NCBI GenBank assembly: GCA_002292365.1
Contig: DBBU01000039.1
Span: 3,651 to 10,654 of the forward strand
Source: Flammeovirgaceae bacterium UBA976
GTDB taxonomy: Bacteria; Bacteroidota; Bacteroidia; Cytophagales; Cyclobacteriaceae
Direction: 5' to 3'
Length of the DNA stretch: 7,004 nt
The notes beneath the pieces were generated by a model that searched no databases, was not told the origin of the DNA, and saw only the letters and a list, made by a program, of their open reading frames with translations. Positions 1 to 5,852 of the stretch are shown piece by piece; the stretch's first letter is position 1, and each line of letters starts with the position of its first letter. The position numbers and the translations under genes were made by a program.

Positions 1-1256
1 GATATAATGTTCCCAATATATTCTGATTTTGAAATGATTTGCGCCTTGATAAAAGGCTCTTCGACGTGAGAAATTTTGGTAGATTCTGGCATTTCCGATG
101 GTGCGCTCACAGGAATGATTGTCCCATCAGTGCCAATAGCGTGAAATTTAACTGAGGGCACAGTTGTTATCACGGTCATCCCAAATTCTCGTTCCAATCG
201 TTCTTGAATAATTTCCATGTGAAGCATACCCAAAAAACCACATCGGAAACCAAAGCCCAAAGCGACGGAAGTTTCAGGTTCCCATACTAAAGCAGCATCG
301 TTAAGCTGTAATTTTTCCATTGAAGACCTAAGTTCTTCAAATTCTGAGGTATCCACAGGATAAATACCTGCAAAAACCATAGGTTTAACATCCTCAAAGC
401 CTTTGATCGGTCGCGTCGTTGGGTGATCTACATGGGTAATGGTATCGCCCACCTTAACCTCTTTGGCTACTTTGATTCCTGAGATTAAATAGCCTACATT
501 TCCTGCCTCCAATGAAGTTCTTGATTCATGATCCAACCTCAGCACACCAATCTCATCCGCATCATAGGTCTGTTCGGTACTCACAAATTTAACCTTATCT
601 CCTTTTTTTATTACCCCATTAAATACCCTGAAATAAACTTCAATGCCCCGGTATGAATTATAAACAGAATCAAAAATCATGGCTTGAAGTGGCTCATCTT
701 TAATGCCCTTGGGAGCTGGGACTCGGGACACAATTGCCTTTAATATTTCCTCAATGCCAATGCCTTCTTTGGCACTCGCATGAATAATGTCTTCCTTATG
801 ACAGCCAATCAAATCTATAATTTGATCTGAAACTTCATCGATCATGGCTCCAGGTAGATCAATTTTGTTCAGAACGGGTATGACTTCAAGGTCATGCTCA
901 ATGGCTAAATAAAGATTAGAAATGGTTTGCGCCTCAATCCCTTGGGAGGCATCCACAATAAGCAATGCGCCTTCGCAGGCCGCTATCGACCGTGAAACTT
1001 CATACGAAAAATCAACATGTCCCGGAGTATCTATCAAGTTGAGGACATATTTTTGCCCTTGTTCGAGATAATCCATTTGTATGGCATGACTTTTTATGGT
1101 AATGCCACGCTCCCTTTCAAGATCCATGTTGTCAAGCAATTGAGCCTGCATTTCTCTTTTGGTAACCGTAGATGTTTTCTCCAAGAGTCGATCAGCCAAG
1201 GTACTTTTCCCGTGATCGATATGTGCAATAATACAAAAATTACGAATGTCCAGCAT
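1..1256 (-). CDS. lepA: Elongation factor 4 (LepA), 3'-truncated by the window edge
   Basis: This is a ribosome-associated translational GTPase of the EF-G-like family, known to back-translocate or remodel stalled ribosomes and to affect initiation and ribosome biogenesis. The visible 418 codons carry the complete GTPase domain: P-loop AHIDHGKST (residues 11-19), switch I RGITI (50-54), DTPGH (76-80), NKID (130-133) and SAK (161-163). The domain II region follows, then the EF-G-like stretch [13 protein letters not shown] near residue 335. The family is about 600 residues long, so roughly 180 C-terminal residues, including the LepA-specific CTD, lie beyond base 1. The start at 1256 gives the standard N-terminus [19 protein letters not shown]. 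An in-frame ATG at 1322 would add 22 atypical residues and is not favoured. The gene lies 89 bases downstream of dtd on the same strand and has its own candidate promoter. Identification is secure. Confidence 0.97.
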   Translation of the reverse strand, partial: MLDIRNFCIIAHIDHGKSTLADRLLEKTSTVTKREMQAQLLDNMDLERERGITIKSHAIQMDYLEQGQKYVLNLIDTPGHVDFSYEVSRSIAACEGALLIVDASQGIEAQTISNLYLAIEHDLEVIPVLNKIDLPGAMIDEVSDQIIDLIGCHKEDIIHASAKEGIGIEEILKAIVSRVPAPKGIKDEPLQAMIFDSVYNSYRGIEVYFRVFNGVIKKGDKVKFVSTEQTYDADEIGVLRLDHESRTSLEAGNVGYLISGIKVAKEVKVGDTITHVDHPTTRPIKGFEDVKPMVFAGIYPVDTSEFEELRSSMEKLQLNDAALVWEPETSVALGFGFRCGFLGMLHMEIIQERLEREFGMTVITTVPSVKFHAIGTDGTIIPVSAPSEMPESTKISHVEEPFIKAQIISKSEYIGNII

Positions 1257-1274
1257 AGAATGAAAATAGATTTG

Positions 1275-1282
1275 CAAAAATA
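1275..1282 (-). promoter_or_regulatory. Candidate Bacteroidota -7 element for lepA
   Basis: On the minus strand this reads TATTTTTG, a full match to the Bacteroidota -7 consensus TAnnTTTG. It ends 18 bases before the lepA start codon, implying a short leader of about a dozen bases. The -33 partner is weak: GTG rather than TTG at a 19-base spacing. The element lies in the 89-base gap after dtd, where no convincing hairpin-plus-T-tract terminator is visible. Readthrough from the upstream operon therefore remains possible. The motif is short and AT-rich, so chance occurrence cannot be excluded. Confidence 0.4.
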
Positions 1283-1345
1283 GTACTTTGCCCTTACCGA
1301 ACACATAATCAAAGCCAATCATTTACAAAATGAGGACTGAGCTTA

Positions 1346-1798
1346 TCAATGTTTGTTTTTTGTGTCGATTATAATGGTCACAGGACCATCATTTGTTAAA
1401 GAGACCTGCATATCCGCTCCAAATTTTCCATGCTGAACCGGACGGCTAGAATGGCTTGACAATTCTTGAATAAAATTTTCATAAAGGGCTTCCGCATACA
1501 CAGGCTTCGCTGCTTTTACAAAAGAGGGTCTATTTCCTTTTTTTATTTGGGCATGTAAGGTAAACTGACTGACCACCAAAAATTCAGCTTGCACATCTAA
1601 GGCACTTAAATTCATTTTGCCTTCCCCATCTGAGAAAATCCTTAGTTGAACGATTTTTTTAACTAACCAATTCAAGTCTTCATTGTCATCTGCCTCCTCA
1701 ACACCCAGCAAGATCAGTAATCCCTGTTCAATAGATGCAGTAGGAATCTTTTCTACCTTGACATTTGCGTTTGAAACGCGCTGAATTACAGCAATCAT
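1346..1798 (-). CDS. dtd: D-aminoacyl-tRNA deacylase
   Basis: DTD hydrolyses the ester bond of D-aminoacyl-tRNAs (and glycyl-tRNA-Ala), recycling mischarged tRNA in the cytoplasm and enforcing homochirality. The 150-residue length is normal for the family. Both signature motifs are intact: SQFTL at residues 77-81, and NDGPVT at 136-141, which contains the Gly-Pro dipeptide whose cis peptide bond forms the chiral-selection site. KKGNRPSF (86-93) and the N-terminal MIAVIQRVSNANV are also typical. The ATG shares its first base with the last base of the upstream gene's TAA stop (TAATG), so translation is probably coupled to the TIP30-like gene. It is the last gene of a four-gene minus-strand run, and lepA, another translation factor, follows. 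Nothing looks degraded. Confidence 0.96.
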   Translation of the reverse strand: MIAVIQRVSNANVKVEKIPTASIEQGLLILLGVEEADDNEDLNWLVKKIVQLRIFSDGEGKMNLSALDVQAEFLVVSQFTLHAQIKKGNRPSFVKAAKPVYAEALYENFIQELSSHSSRPVQHGKFGADMQVSLTNDGPVTIIIDTKNKH

Positions 1799-2481
1799 TA
1801 TTGAATTAATTGAACCATCGCCTTAGCATTATAAAATACGGTCCCCTCATTTTCATTCATCGCAACCTGTAACATCGCTCGCGCTACTATGACTGCCTCA
1901 ATGGACCAAAAAGAAGATATGCCCAATACTTTTAAAGGTGAGCTTACCACTTGTATCAGGAAATTAAAGAACACCTCAGCCCCTCTTTTTTCAATACGAT
2001 TTCCCAACAACAAAGACGGCCTGAATACTTTTAATCCTGGTAGATTTAATGCCAACAAAGCCTGTTCACACTTGCCCTTGACTTGATTGTAATAAAAGAG
2101 TGATTTAGCATTTGCTCCCTGGGAAGTAACGATCAAATAATTCTTGAAATTGGGGTTCTTTTGGTTTATGGTGGCTACTTTCAATGGATATATTAAGTCA
2201 CTTTTCTCAAAAGCCGATTTGGATCCTGCCTTTTTCATTGTGGAACCTAAACAGCAGAAAACATCCTCCGAAAAAAGATCTTCTTCATATTGATCGAGTG
2301 CATCAAAATCTGAGATCGTAATTATTTTCACCCGTTTATCGTATTTTAAATCAATAGACCTCCTCAGTACCAAAGTGATGCTTAAGTAGTAATCATTTTG
2401 TAATATCGCTTCTGACAATAGTTTTCCTACCAAACCTGATGCGCCGATGATCAATGCAGATTTTGTATGTTTCGCCTTCAT
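1798..2481 (-). CDS. HTATIP2/TIP30-like NAD(P)-binding Rossmann-fold protein
   Basis: This is an atypical short-chain dehydrogenase/reductase-like protein; the substrate is unknown. From the ATG at 2481 it is 227 residues long. It shows the dinucleotide-binding glycine motif GASGLVG (residues 13-19), CLGST (77-81), TSQGA (119-123), a YNQVK stretch fitting the SDR YxxxK catalytic pair (131-135), and FRPSLLLG (153-160). CLGST, the serine-glycine-alanine segment before YxxVKG, and FRPxxLL together resemble human HTATIP2/TIP30 (CC3) more than classical SDRs. The frame stays open to a possible ATG at 2523. That start would overlap the upstream gene by 31 bases and place 14 extra residues before the Rossmann strand, so 2481 is preferred, leaving an 11-base gap. 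It sits between the YkvA-like gene and dtd. Family assignment is good; biochemical role is unassigned. Confidence 0.86.
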   Translation of the reverse strand: MKAKHTKSALIIGASGLVGKLLSEAILQNDYYLSITLVLRRSIDLKYDKRVKIITISDFDALDQYEEDLFSEDVFCCLGSTMKKAGSKSAFEKSDLIYPLKVATINQKNPNFKNYLIVTSQGANAKSLFYYNQVKGKCEQALLALNLPGLKVFRPSLLLGNRIEKRGAEVFFNFLIQVVSSPLKVLGISSFWSIEAVIVARAMLQVAMNENEGTVFYNAKAMVQLIQ

Positions 2482-2492
2482 CCTTTCTTTTT

Positions 2493-2888
2493 TTAACTCA
2501 TAGGTTGCTGATTGAATTCCCAAACTTTGAAAGCTTCGATGTCTGATTTGAAATTTTTGAGGATAAAATAAATTATGGATAGGTCATCAGAGAACCCTAG
2601 TAAAGGAATGAAATCCGGAACTACATCCAGGGGTGTTACAAAGTAGAGCAATCCAAAAACCAAAGACAGCAGTGTTTTATTTGAAAAAGAACTGTATTCA
2701 CCCGTAAAACTTTTTTTAATCATCCTTAAAAATAATTGCACATGCTCCAACAACTCATTGATCTGCTTATGACTCCCATTCAATTTTTGTAGCTTTTTGG
2801 ACACTTGCCCAAACAATACTCTGACCTGACTTTGCTCTTGTAATATAAGCTTTGCTTGTCTGAAAATTTTTAATACGCTCTTATTCAT
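2493..2888 (-). CDS. DUF1232 (YkvA-like) small protein
   Basis: This 131-residue protein carries a DUF1232/YkvA domain at about residues 73-110. The diagnostic core is YFVTPLDVVPDFIPLLGFSDD (82-102), a hydrophobic hairpin-like segment with conserved Pro-Leu-Asp and Pro-Asp-x-Ile-Pro motifs and a trailing Asp pair. The first 60 residues are basic and predicted helical, with no signal peptide. The family is widespread and probably membrane-associated through this hydrophobic segment, but its function is not established. The start ATG at 2888 follows the stop of the DUF7935-like gene by one base, and the TIP30-like gene begins 11 bases after its stop. It is therefore very likely cotranscribed as the second gene of the run. 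Length and motif look complete. Confidence 0.88.
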   Translation of the reverse strand: MNKSVLKIFRQAKLILQEQSQVRVLFGQVSKKLQKLNGSHKQINELLEHVQLFLRMIKKSFTGEYSSFSNKTLLSLVFGLLYFVTPLDVVPDFIPLLGFSDDLSIIYFILKNFKSDIEAFKVWEFNQQPMS

Positions 2889-2889
2889 C

Positions 2890-3405
2890 TTAAAACAGCT
2901 CCTTTATCTCATTTTTCACAAAGACGATGGTTTGAGTGATATTATTCTTCTTGACCGCACCTTCTAATATTAATTTGGCTAAATCTAATCCGGAATGTTC
3001 TTCCCCCAAACCCATAGCGGCTTCATTGATCAAGGTAACGGTATCCTCAATGGCGGCGGTAATATAGGACCAAGCTTCATTGGATATATAAATTTGTTGA
3101 GCCAAATTATGGTTGAATTCCTGTCTTATCTCTTTGATTAAAAGGTGCTGCAAAACAGTTGCATTCATTTCTTTTTGACTTAATCGAGGAATTAAATTAT
3201 TGGGATTTGATCTCTCCAAAAGCAATATAATCCGCTCATAAGCCTGTAACTTAATGGGCAGTATCTCCGTTTGATTTTTTAGCTTCAAGTTAGACTGGAG
3301 CTCATCAAATCGAGCCCTCAATAATGAGTGTACCATCAAAAATGAAGCATAGAGTACTATAGCCGCAGGTCCTAATATTTTTAATAAATCAATTAACAAA
3401 TCCAT
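2890..3405 (-). CDS. DUF7935-like membrane-anchored protein of unknown function
   Basis: From the ATG at 3405 this is a 171-residue protein with one N-terminal transmembrane segment (about residues 5-27) followed by a largely helical soluble part. The most recognisable stretches are LPIKLQAYERIILLLER (49-65) and EIRQEFNHNLAQQIYIS (92-108). From memory these match a Bacteroidota-restricted family labelled DUF7935; that label was not checked against a database. No catalytic motif is visible. The frame extends to 3513, but that would overlap the divergent IscA-like gene and add an atypical leader. The ATG at 3405 places the membrane segment at the N-terminus, follows AGAGGAT and lies behind a consensus -7 element. 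It heads the four-gene run and abuts the YkvA-like gene with a one-base gap. Function is unknown. Confidence 0.8.
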   Translation of the reverse strand: MDLLIDLLKILGPAAIVLYASFLMVHSLLRARFDELQSNLKLKNQTEILPIKLQAYERIILLLERSNPNNLIPRLSQKEMNATVLQHLLIKEIRQEFNHNLAQQIYISNEAWSYITAAIEDTVTLINEAAMGLGEEHSGLDLAKLILEGAVKKNNITQTIVFVKNEIKELF

Positions 3406-3428
3406 ATCCTCTATTTTATTACTTATTT

Positions 3429-3436
3429 CAAAAATA
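3429..3436 (-). promoter_or_regulatory. Candidate -7 element for the DUF7935/YkvA/TIP30-like/dtd run
   Basis: The minus strand reads TATTTTTG, a full match to TAnnTTTG. A TTG lies 16 bases upstream, slightly closer than the 17-23 bases usual for the -33 element. The element ends 23 bases before the ATG at 3405 and sits in the 49-base gap between divergent genes. It would drive the four-gene run. It supports the 3405 start, because the alternative start at 3513 would lie upstream of it. Confidence 0.5.
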
Positions 3437-3454
3437 AATAATTTCTTTTGTGCA

Positions 3455-3772
3455 ATGATTGCTCCCATCAAAATAACTAAGCGCGCCGTTGAAGAAATTA
3501 TAAATATACTCAAAACTAAAGGTATTCCTCAAGAATACTTACTTAGGATAAGTATAAAAGGTGGCCACGGTTGTTCGGGTGTCAACTTCACTTTGGGGTT
3601 TGATAAAAAAAAGGAGTTTGACACGGTTTCATTAGTTTCTGGAATTAACGTTCTCATACAAAAATCAGAAATGATGTTCCTAATTGGTCAAGAAATTGAT
3701 TTTCATGAGGGAACTGAATCACGTGGGTTTATTTTTCGGAATTATGAGGACAATTCAACTACGGCCCGTTGA
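3455..3772 (+). CDS. HesB/IscA-family protein lacking the C-terminal CGCG motif
   Basis: This 105-residue protein has the A-type iron-sulfur carrier fold. It shows a KITKRAVEEI start, GGHGCSGVNFTLGFD (residues 36-50) with Cys40 matching the first conserved IscA cysteine, MFLIGQEIDF (74-83), and the GFIF strand (91-94) that normally leads into NPN...CGCG. Here the tail reads RNYEDNSTTAR and stops. The two C-terminal cysteines expected of a cluster-binding carrier are absent, and Cys40 is the only cysteine in the protein. The last 31 bases overlap the 3' end of folB on the opposite strand. No alternative frame past 3740 restores a cysteine motif, so a simple frameshift is not the explanation. 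Canonical cluster transfer is doubtful. It may be a divergent paralogue with another role, or an eroding copy, although the rest of the frame is intact. It is divergent from the DUF7935-like gene. Confidence 0.85.
   Translation: MIAPIKITKRAVEEIINILKTKGIPQEYLLRISIKGGHGCSGVNFTLGFDKKKEFDTVSLVSGINVLIQKSEMMFLIGQEIDFHEGTESRGFIFRNYEDNSTTAR
3742..3772. other. Convergent 3' overlap of the IscA-like gene and folB
   Basis: The last ten codons plus stop of the plus-strand IscA-like gene are antisense to the last ten codons plus stop of folB, an overlap of 31 bases. FolB keeps a normal C-terminus across it (KVSKYNPPIQGLCQRAVVELSS region), whereas the IscA-like tail departs from its family exactly here. 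No terminator hairpin is visible between the genes, so the two transcripts are expected to overlap as well. Confidence 0.8.
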
Positions 3773-4092
3773 CAAAGCCCTTGAATAGGTGGATTGTATT
3801 TGCTCACTTTTACCCAAACTTTTTTGACTTGTGGAAATTTACTTGTCAAAATTTCGATGATTTGATTGGCTAAAAACTCTAGCAGCGCCGCCTCTTTAAA
3901 CATTACCTTTGAAATCAATTGATACACCTGTTCGTAATCAACCGTCCCCTCTAATTTATCTTCCTTAGCAGCCAAATCGACATTGAGTTCCATTTTGACA
4001 TCAACACTGTATTTATTACCTATTTTTCGCTCTTCTTCATAATATCCATGATGCGCGTAGAACTCCATCCCCTCTAATGAAACAAATGCCAT
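3742..4092 (-). CDS. folB: Dihydroneopterin aldolase
   Basis: FolB converts 7,8-dihydroneopterin to 6-hydroxymethyl-7,8-dihydropterin plus glycolaldehyde in folate synthesis and works as a cytoplasmic oligomer. The 116-residue length is typical. Key positions are present: Glu21 in HHGYYEEER (five residues after Gly16, as in the Staphylococcus aureus enzyme), Tyr53 in VDY, Glu72 in LLEFLANQI, and the catalytic Lys98 in KVSKYNPPI. Its ATG follows the stop of the DivIVA-domain gene by five bases, with AAGG just upstream, so it is probably the last gene of the WD40/DivIVA/folB run. No other folate gene lies in the window. Its 3' end overlaps the convergent IscA-like gene. Identification is firm. 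Confidence 0.94.
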   Translation of the reverse strand: MAFVSLEGMEFYAHHGYYEEERKIGNKYSVDVKMELNVDLAAKEDKLEGTVDYEQVYQLISKVMFKEAALLEFLANQIIEILTSKFPQVKKVWVKVSKYNPPIQGLCQRAVVELSS

Positions 4093-4097
4093 CAGCC

Positions 4098-4886
4098 TTA
4101 TATCTGATCAAAAAATGAAACATCCCCACTTTCGTCTTTCACTGATCCGTTCTCTTCTTTATTTTTACTTTCAATCTTTTTTGATGTCGTATCTTTGGAT
4201 TTAATAAATTCAGTGAGTTTTTCAGTTGCTGCTACATCATCCTTAGGAATTTGAGGAATAGGATCCAACGGTGCTGGCGGTGCGATTGGATCTTGCTTAT
4301 CAATCAGCGACCTTGAATCGTGAACCTGTTTCCTAACTTTAATCAAATGATCCTCTAACTTGAAGTTCCCTTTCTGATTACTTGCTCGGTTGATTCTATC
4401 GGTTATATCCAAAATAATATTTTGTAACTCTCCAATTAACGAGTCTCTGTGATTTTCAATGCTTTGATAGTTCTTTGCTAAGTCCTTAATGATATCCTGC
4501 ATCTCGACAATCAAATTTTTAGCCTGATTCTCTGCCTCTTCTATAATTCTGGTCGCTTTTGATTTGGTCTCGCGCATTACTGCCTCTGAATTCATTTGCG
4601 CCTCTCTGAGATGAAGCTCAGCCGCTTTATTGGCCTGATCAATCAAATTCGCCCCTGTATCCTCCGCTGTTTTGAGTGTTTTAAACAATGAACTTTCAAC
4701 TTCACGGAGTTTTTTAACCTCAATGTCAGCCGTTTCTTGTTTTATTTTAAGCTCATTATTTTCATTCAATAATCGCTCCCATTCCTGAGATAAAGATGCT
4801 AAAAAAGCATCTACTTCATCTTTATCAAACCCACGAAGTTTTTTTTCGAAGGTTTTTCTTTTGATTTCCAGCGGTGTTATTCTCAT
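4098..4886 (-). CDS. DivIVA-domain coiled-coil protein
   Basis: This 262-residue protein belongs to the DivIVA/GpsB-like family, whose members act as polar or septal scaffolds in Gram-positive bacteria. The role of the Bacteroidota versions is not settled. The N-terminal lipid-binding-type domain is clear: MRITPLEIKRKTFEKKLRGF followed by DKDEVDAFL (residues 1-29). A long, charged, heptad-like coiled coil runs from about 33 to 165 and would mediate oligomerisation. Next come a short basic helix (about 176-196) and a Pro-rich linker (200-214). A Lys/Glu/Ser-rich disordered tail follows and ends abruptly in the hydrophobic SFFDQI (257-262). There is no membrane segment. The gene starts one base after the stop of the WD40 gene and is followed five bases later by folB, so coupled translation is likely. 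Family assignment is strong; the cellular role is inferred only from homology. Confidence 0.9.
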   Translation of the reverse strand: MRITPLEIKRKTFEKKLRGFDKDEVDAFLASLSQEWERLLNENNELKIKQETADIEVKKLREVESSLFKTLKTAEDTGANLIDQANKAAELHLREAQMNSEAVMRETKSKATRIIEEAENQAKNLIVEMQDIIKDLAKNYQSIENHRDSLIGELQNIILDITDRINRASNQKGNFKLEDHLIKVRKQVHDSRSLIDKQDPIAPPAPLDPIPQIPKDDVAATEKLTEFIKSKDTTSKKIESKNKEENGSVKDESGDVSFFDQI

Positions 4887-4887
4887 A

Positions 4888-5805
4888 TTATTTACTAAAG
4901 TTTATATCCCAGACAGATATAGTACGATCATCACTACAAGATATTAAAGAATTTTTATTTGGCATTGACAAAAGCTTATTAACTGAGGTTCCATGACCTG
5001 CATAACGCCCCTTATCTATGATCCGGATTAATTTAAAAGTACCGGAATCCCAAATCTTAATTGATTTGTCCATACTGCAAGTTATAAAATAAAGACCATT
5101 TGAATGATAGCTAATATTATTGATGGTGTACATGTGGGCCACTATATCTTCTGTTAAAAATAAGGTGTTTCCATCTTCAAGTGACCAAATTTTGAGATGT
5201 GCATCTCTACTCCCACTCAATATCATCTTATTCGTAGGATCGATGCACAAGCTAAAAACAGAGTTTTTATGTGCCTGTATTTCTTGGATAAGTAGATAAC
5301 TTTTCTTGTCAATTACCCGTATGCAACCATCACTGTAGCCGGCATAAATACGATGCTCATCGACCTGCAAAGTACGGGCGCTCTTTTGGGATAAATTAAG
5401 CGTTTTTACGAGCTTCCAGCTTTCCCGACTGACAATATAAATAGCGCCATCACCTGTCGCTATGTAAAGAAAATCATCATCAAACTGGATATCAAAAATA
5501 TGAGTTCTCGTCATTTGAAGTGATGTAATTTCTTGTTTGGCAACCGGATCAATGACGTGCAGTCCATCAAAATTTTGACCTATAAATAGATGATCTCTCG
5601 AAGGATCATAGCTGAGTGCGTAAACAGAGGTTGAAACTTTTGCAACTACCTTTCCAGCAGCATATCCATTCGTATCCCATTTAATAATATGACCATCTGC
5701 GCCCCCTGAAACAAATTCATGCTCATTTAATCCACACAAAGCATAAATAGCATCTTTATGGCCCGTAAAGCTATGTTCCTTTGTTATTGAAGGTCGATTT
5801 ATCAT
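4888..5805 (-). CDS. Seven-bladed WD40 beta-propeller protein
   Basis: Seven WD40 units fill the whole 305-residue protein, enough for one closed propeller. Recognisable units include GHKDAIYAL...IKWD (about residues 15-44), AHKNSVFSL...LKIW (178-207), AHMYTINNI...IKIWD (223-253) and GHGTSVNKL...ISVWD (270-300). Units 2-4 are degenerate but keep spacing and the DG turn (e.g. GDGAIYIV, SDGCIRVI). No signal peptide, enzymatic domain or membrane segment is present, so it is a cytoplasmic interaction scaffold with unknown partners. Possible starts are TTG 5820, ATG 5817 and ATG 5805. I prefer 5805 because a -7 element at 5818-5825 would place transcription start downstream of the other two, and because it gives a short lead into blade 1. 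The DivIVA-domain gene follows with a one-base gap, making that protein a natural candidate partner. Confidence 0.88.
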   Translation of the reverse strand: MINRPSITKEHSFTGHKDAIYALCGLNEHEFVSGGADGHIIKWDTNGYAAGKVVAKVSTSVYALSYDPSRDHLFIGQNFDGLHVIDPVAKQEITSLQMTRTHIFDIQFDDDFLYIATGDGAIYIVSRESWKLVKTLNLSQKSARTLQVDEHRIYAGYSDGCIRVIDKKSYLLIQEIQAHKNSVFSLCIDPTNKMILSGSRDAHLKIWSLEDGNTLFLTEDIVAHMYTINNISYHSNGLYFITCSMDKSIKIWDSGTFKLIRIIDKGRYAGHGTSVNKLLSMPNKNSLISCSDDRTISVWDINFSK

Positions 5806-5817
5806 AAATGTTAACAT

Positions 5818-5825
5818 CAAAAGTA
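5818..5825 (-). promoter_or_regulatory. Candidate -7 element for the WD40/DivIVA/folB run
   Basis: The minus strand reads TACTTTTG, a full match to TAnnTTTG, in the short gap between the divergent WD40 and phosphopantetheinyl transferase genes. No good TTG -33 partner is visible at 17-23 bases, so the call is tentative. If real, transcription would start near 5811-5813. The message would then be almost leaderless and translation would begin at the ATG at 5805. Confidence 0.35.
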
Positions 5826-5852
5826 TTACAATTGCATGATCTATTTACTTAA

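Noticed and set aside
1017..1283. Plus-strand open frame of 88 codons
   Set aside because: It lies antisense to the conserved 5' part of lepA and resembles no known family; it is a shadow frame.
1094..1318. Minus-strand open frame of 74 codons
   Set aside because: It overlaps the lepA GTPase domain in a different frame and has no recognisable motif.
1257..1322. N-terminal extension of lepA to an in-frame ATG at 1322
   Set aside because: The family N-terminus is MLDIRNF-type at 1256. The extra 22 residues are atypical, and the candidate -7 element lies within that extension.
1320..1332. Small palindrome CATTTACAAAATG between dtd and lepA as a terminator
   Set aside because: The arms are five bases and AT-rich with no following T-tract, so this is not a credible intrinsic terminator.
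1889..2086. Plus-strand open frame of 65 codons
   Set aside because: It is antisense to the C-terminal half of the TIP30-like gene, with no recognisable domain or upstream signal.
2482..2523. Longer TIP30-like protein starting at 2523
   Set aside because: It would overlap the YkvA-like gene by 31 bases and put a charged, non-homologous stretch before the first Rossmann strand.
3424..3438. Short AT-only inverted repeat (TTATT/AATAA) in the divergent gap
   Set aside because: Five-base AT arms are expected by chance in such AT-rich DNA; there is no evidence for an operator.
3438..3451. Possible -7 element (TTCTTTTG) for the plus-strand IscA-like gene
   Set aside because: It mismatches the essential second-position A and has no TTG at the proper spacing, so it is too weak to call.
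3406..3513. Longer DUF7935-like protein starting at 3513
   Set aside because: It would overlap the start of the divergent IscA-like gene, and the extra 36 residues do not fit the expected N-terminal membrane anchor.
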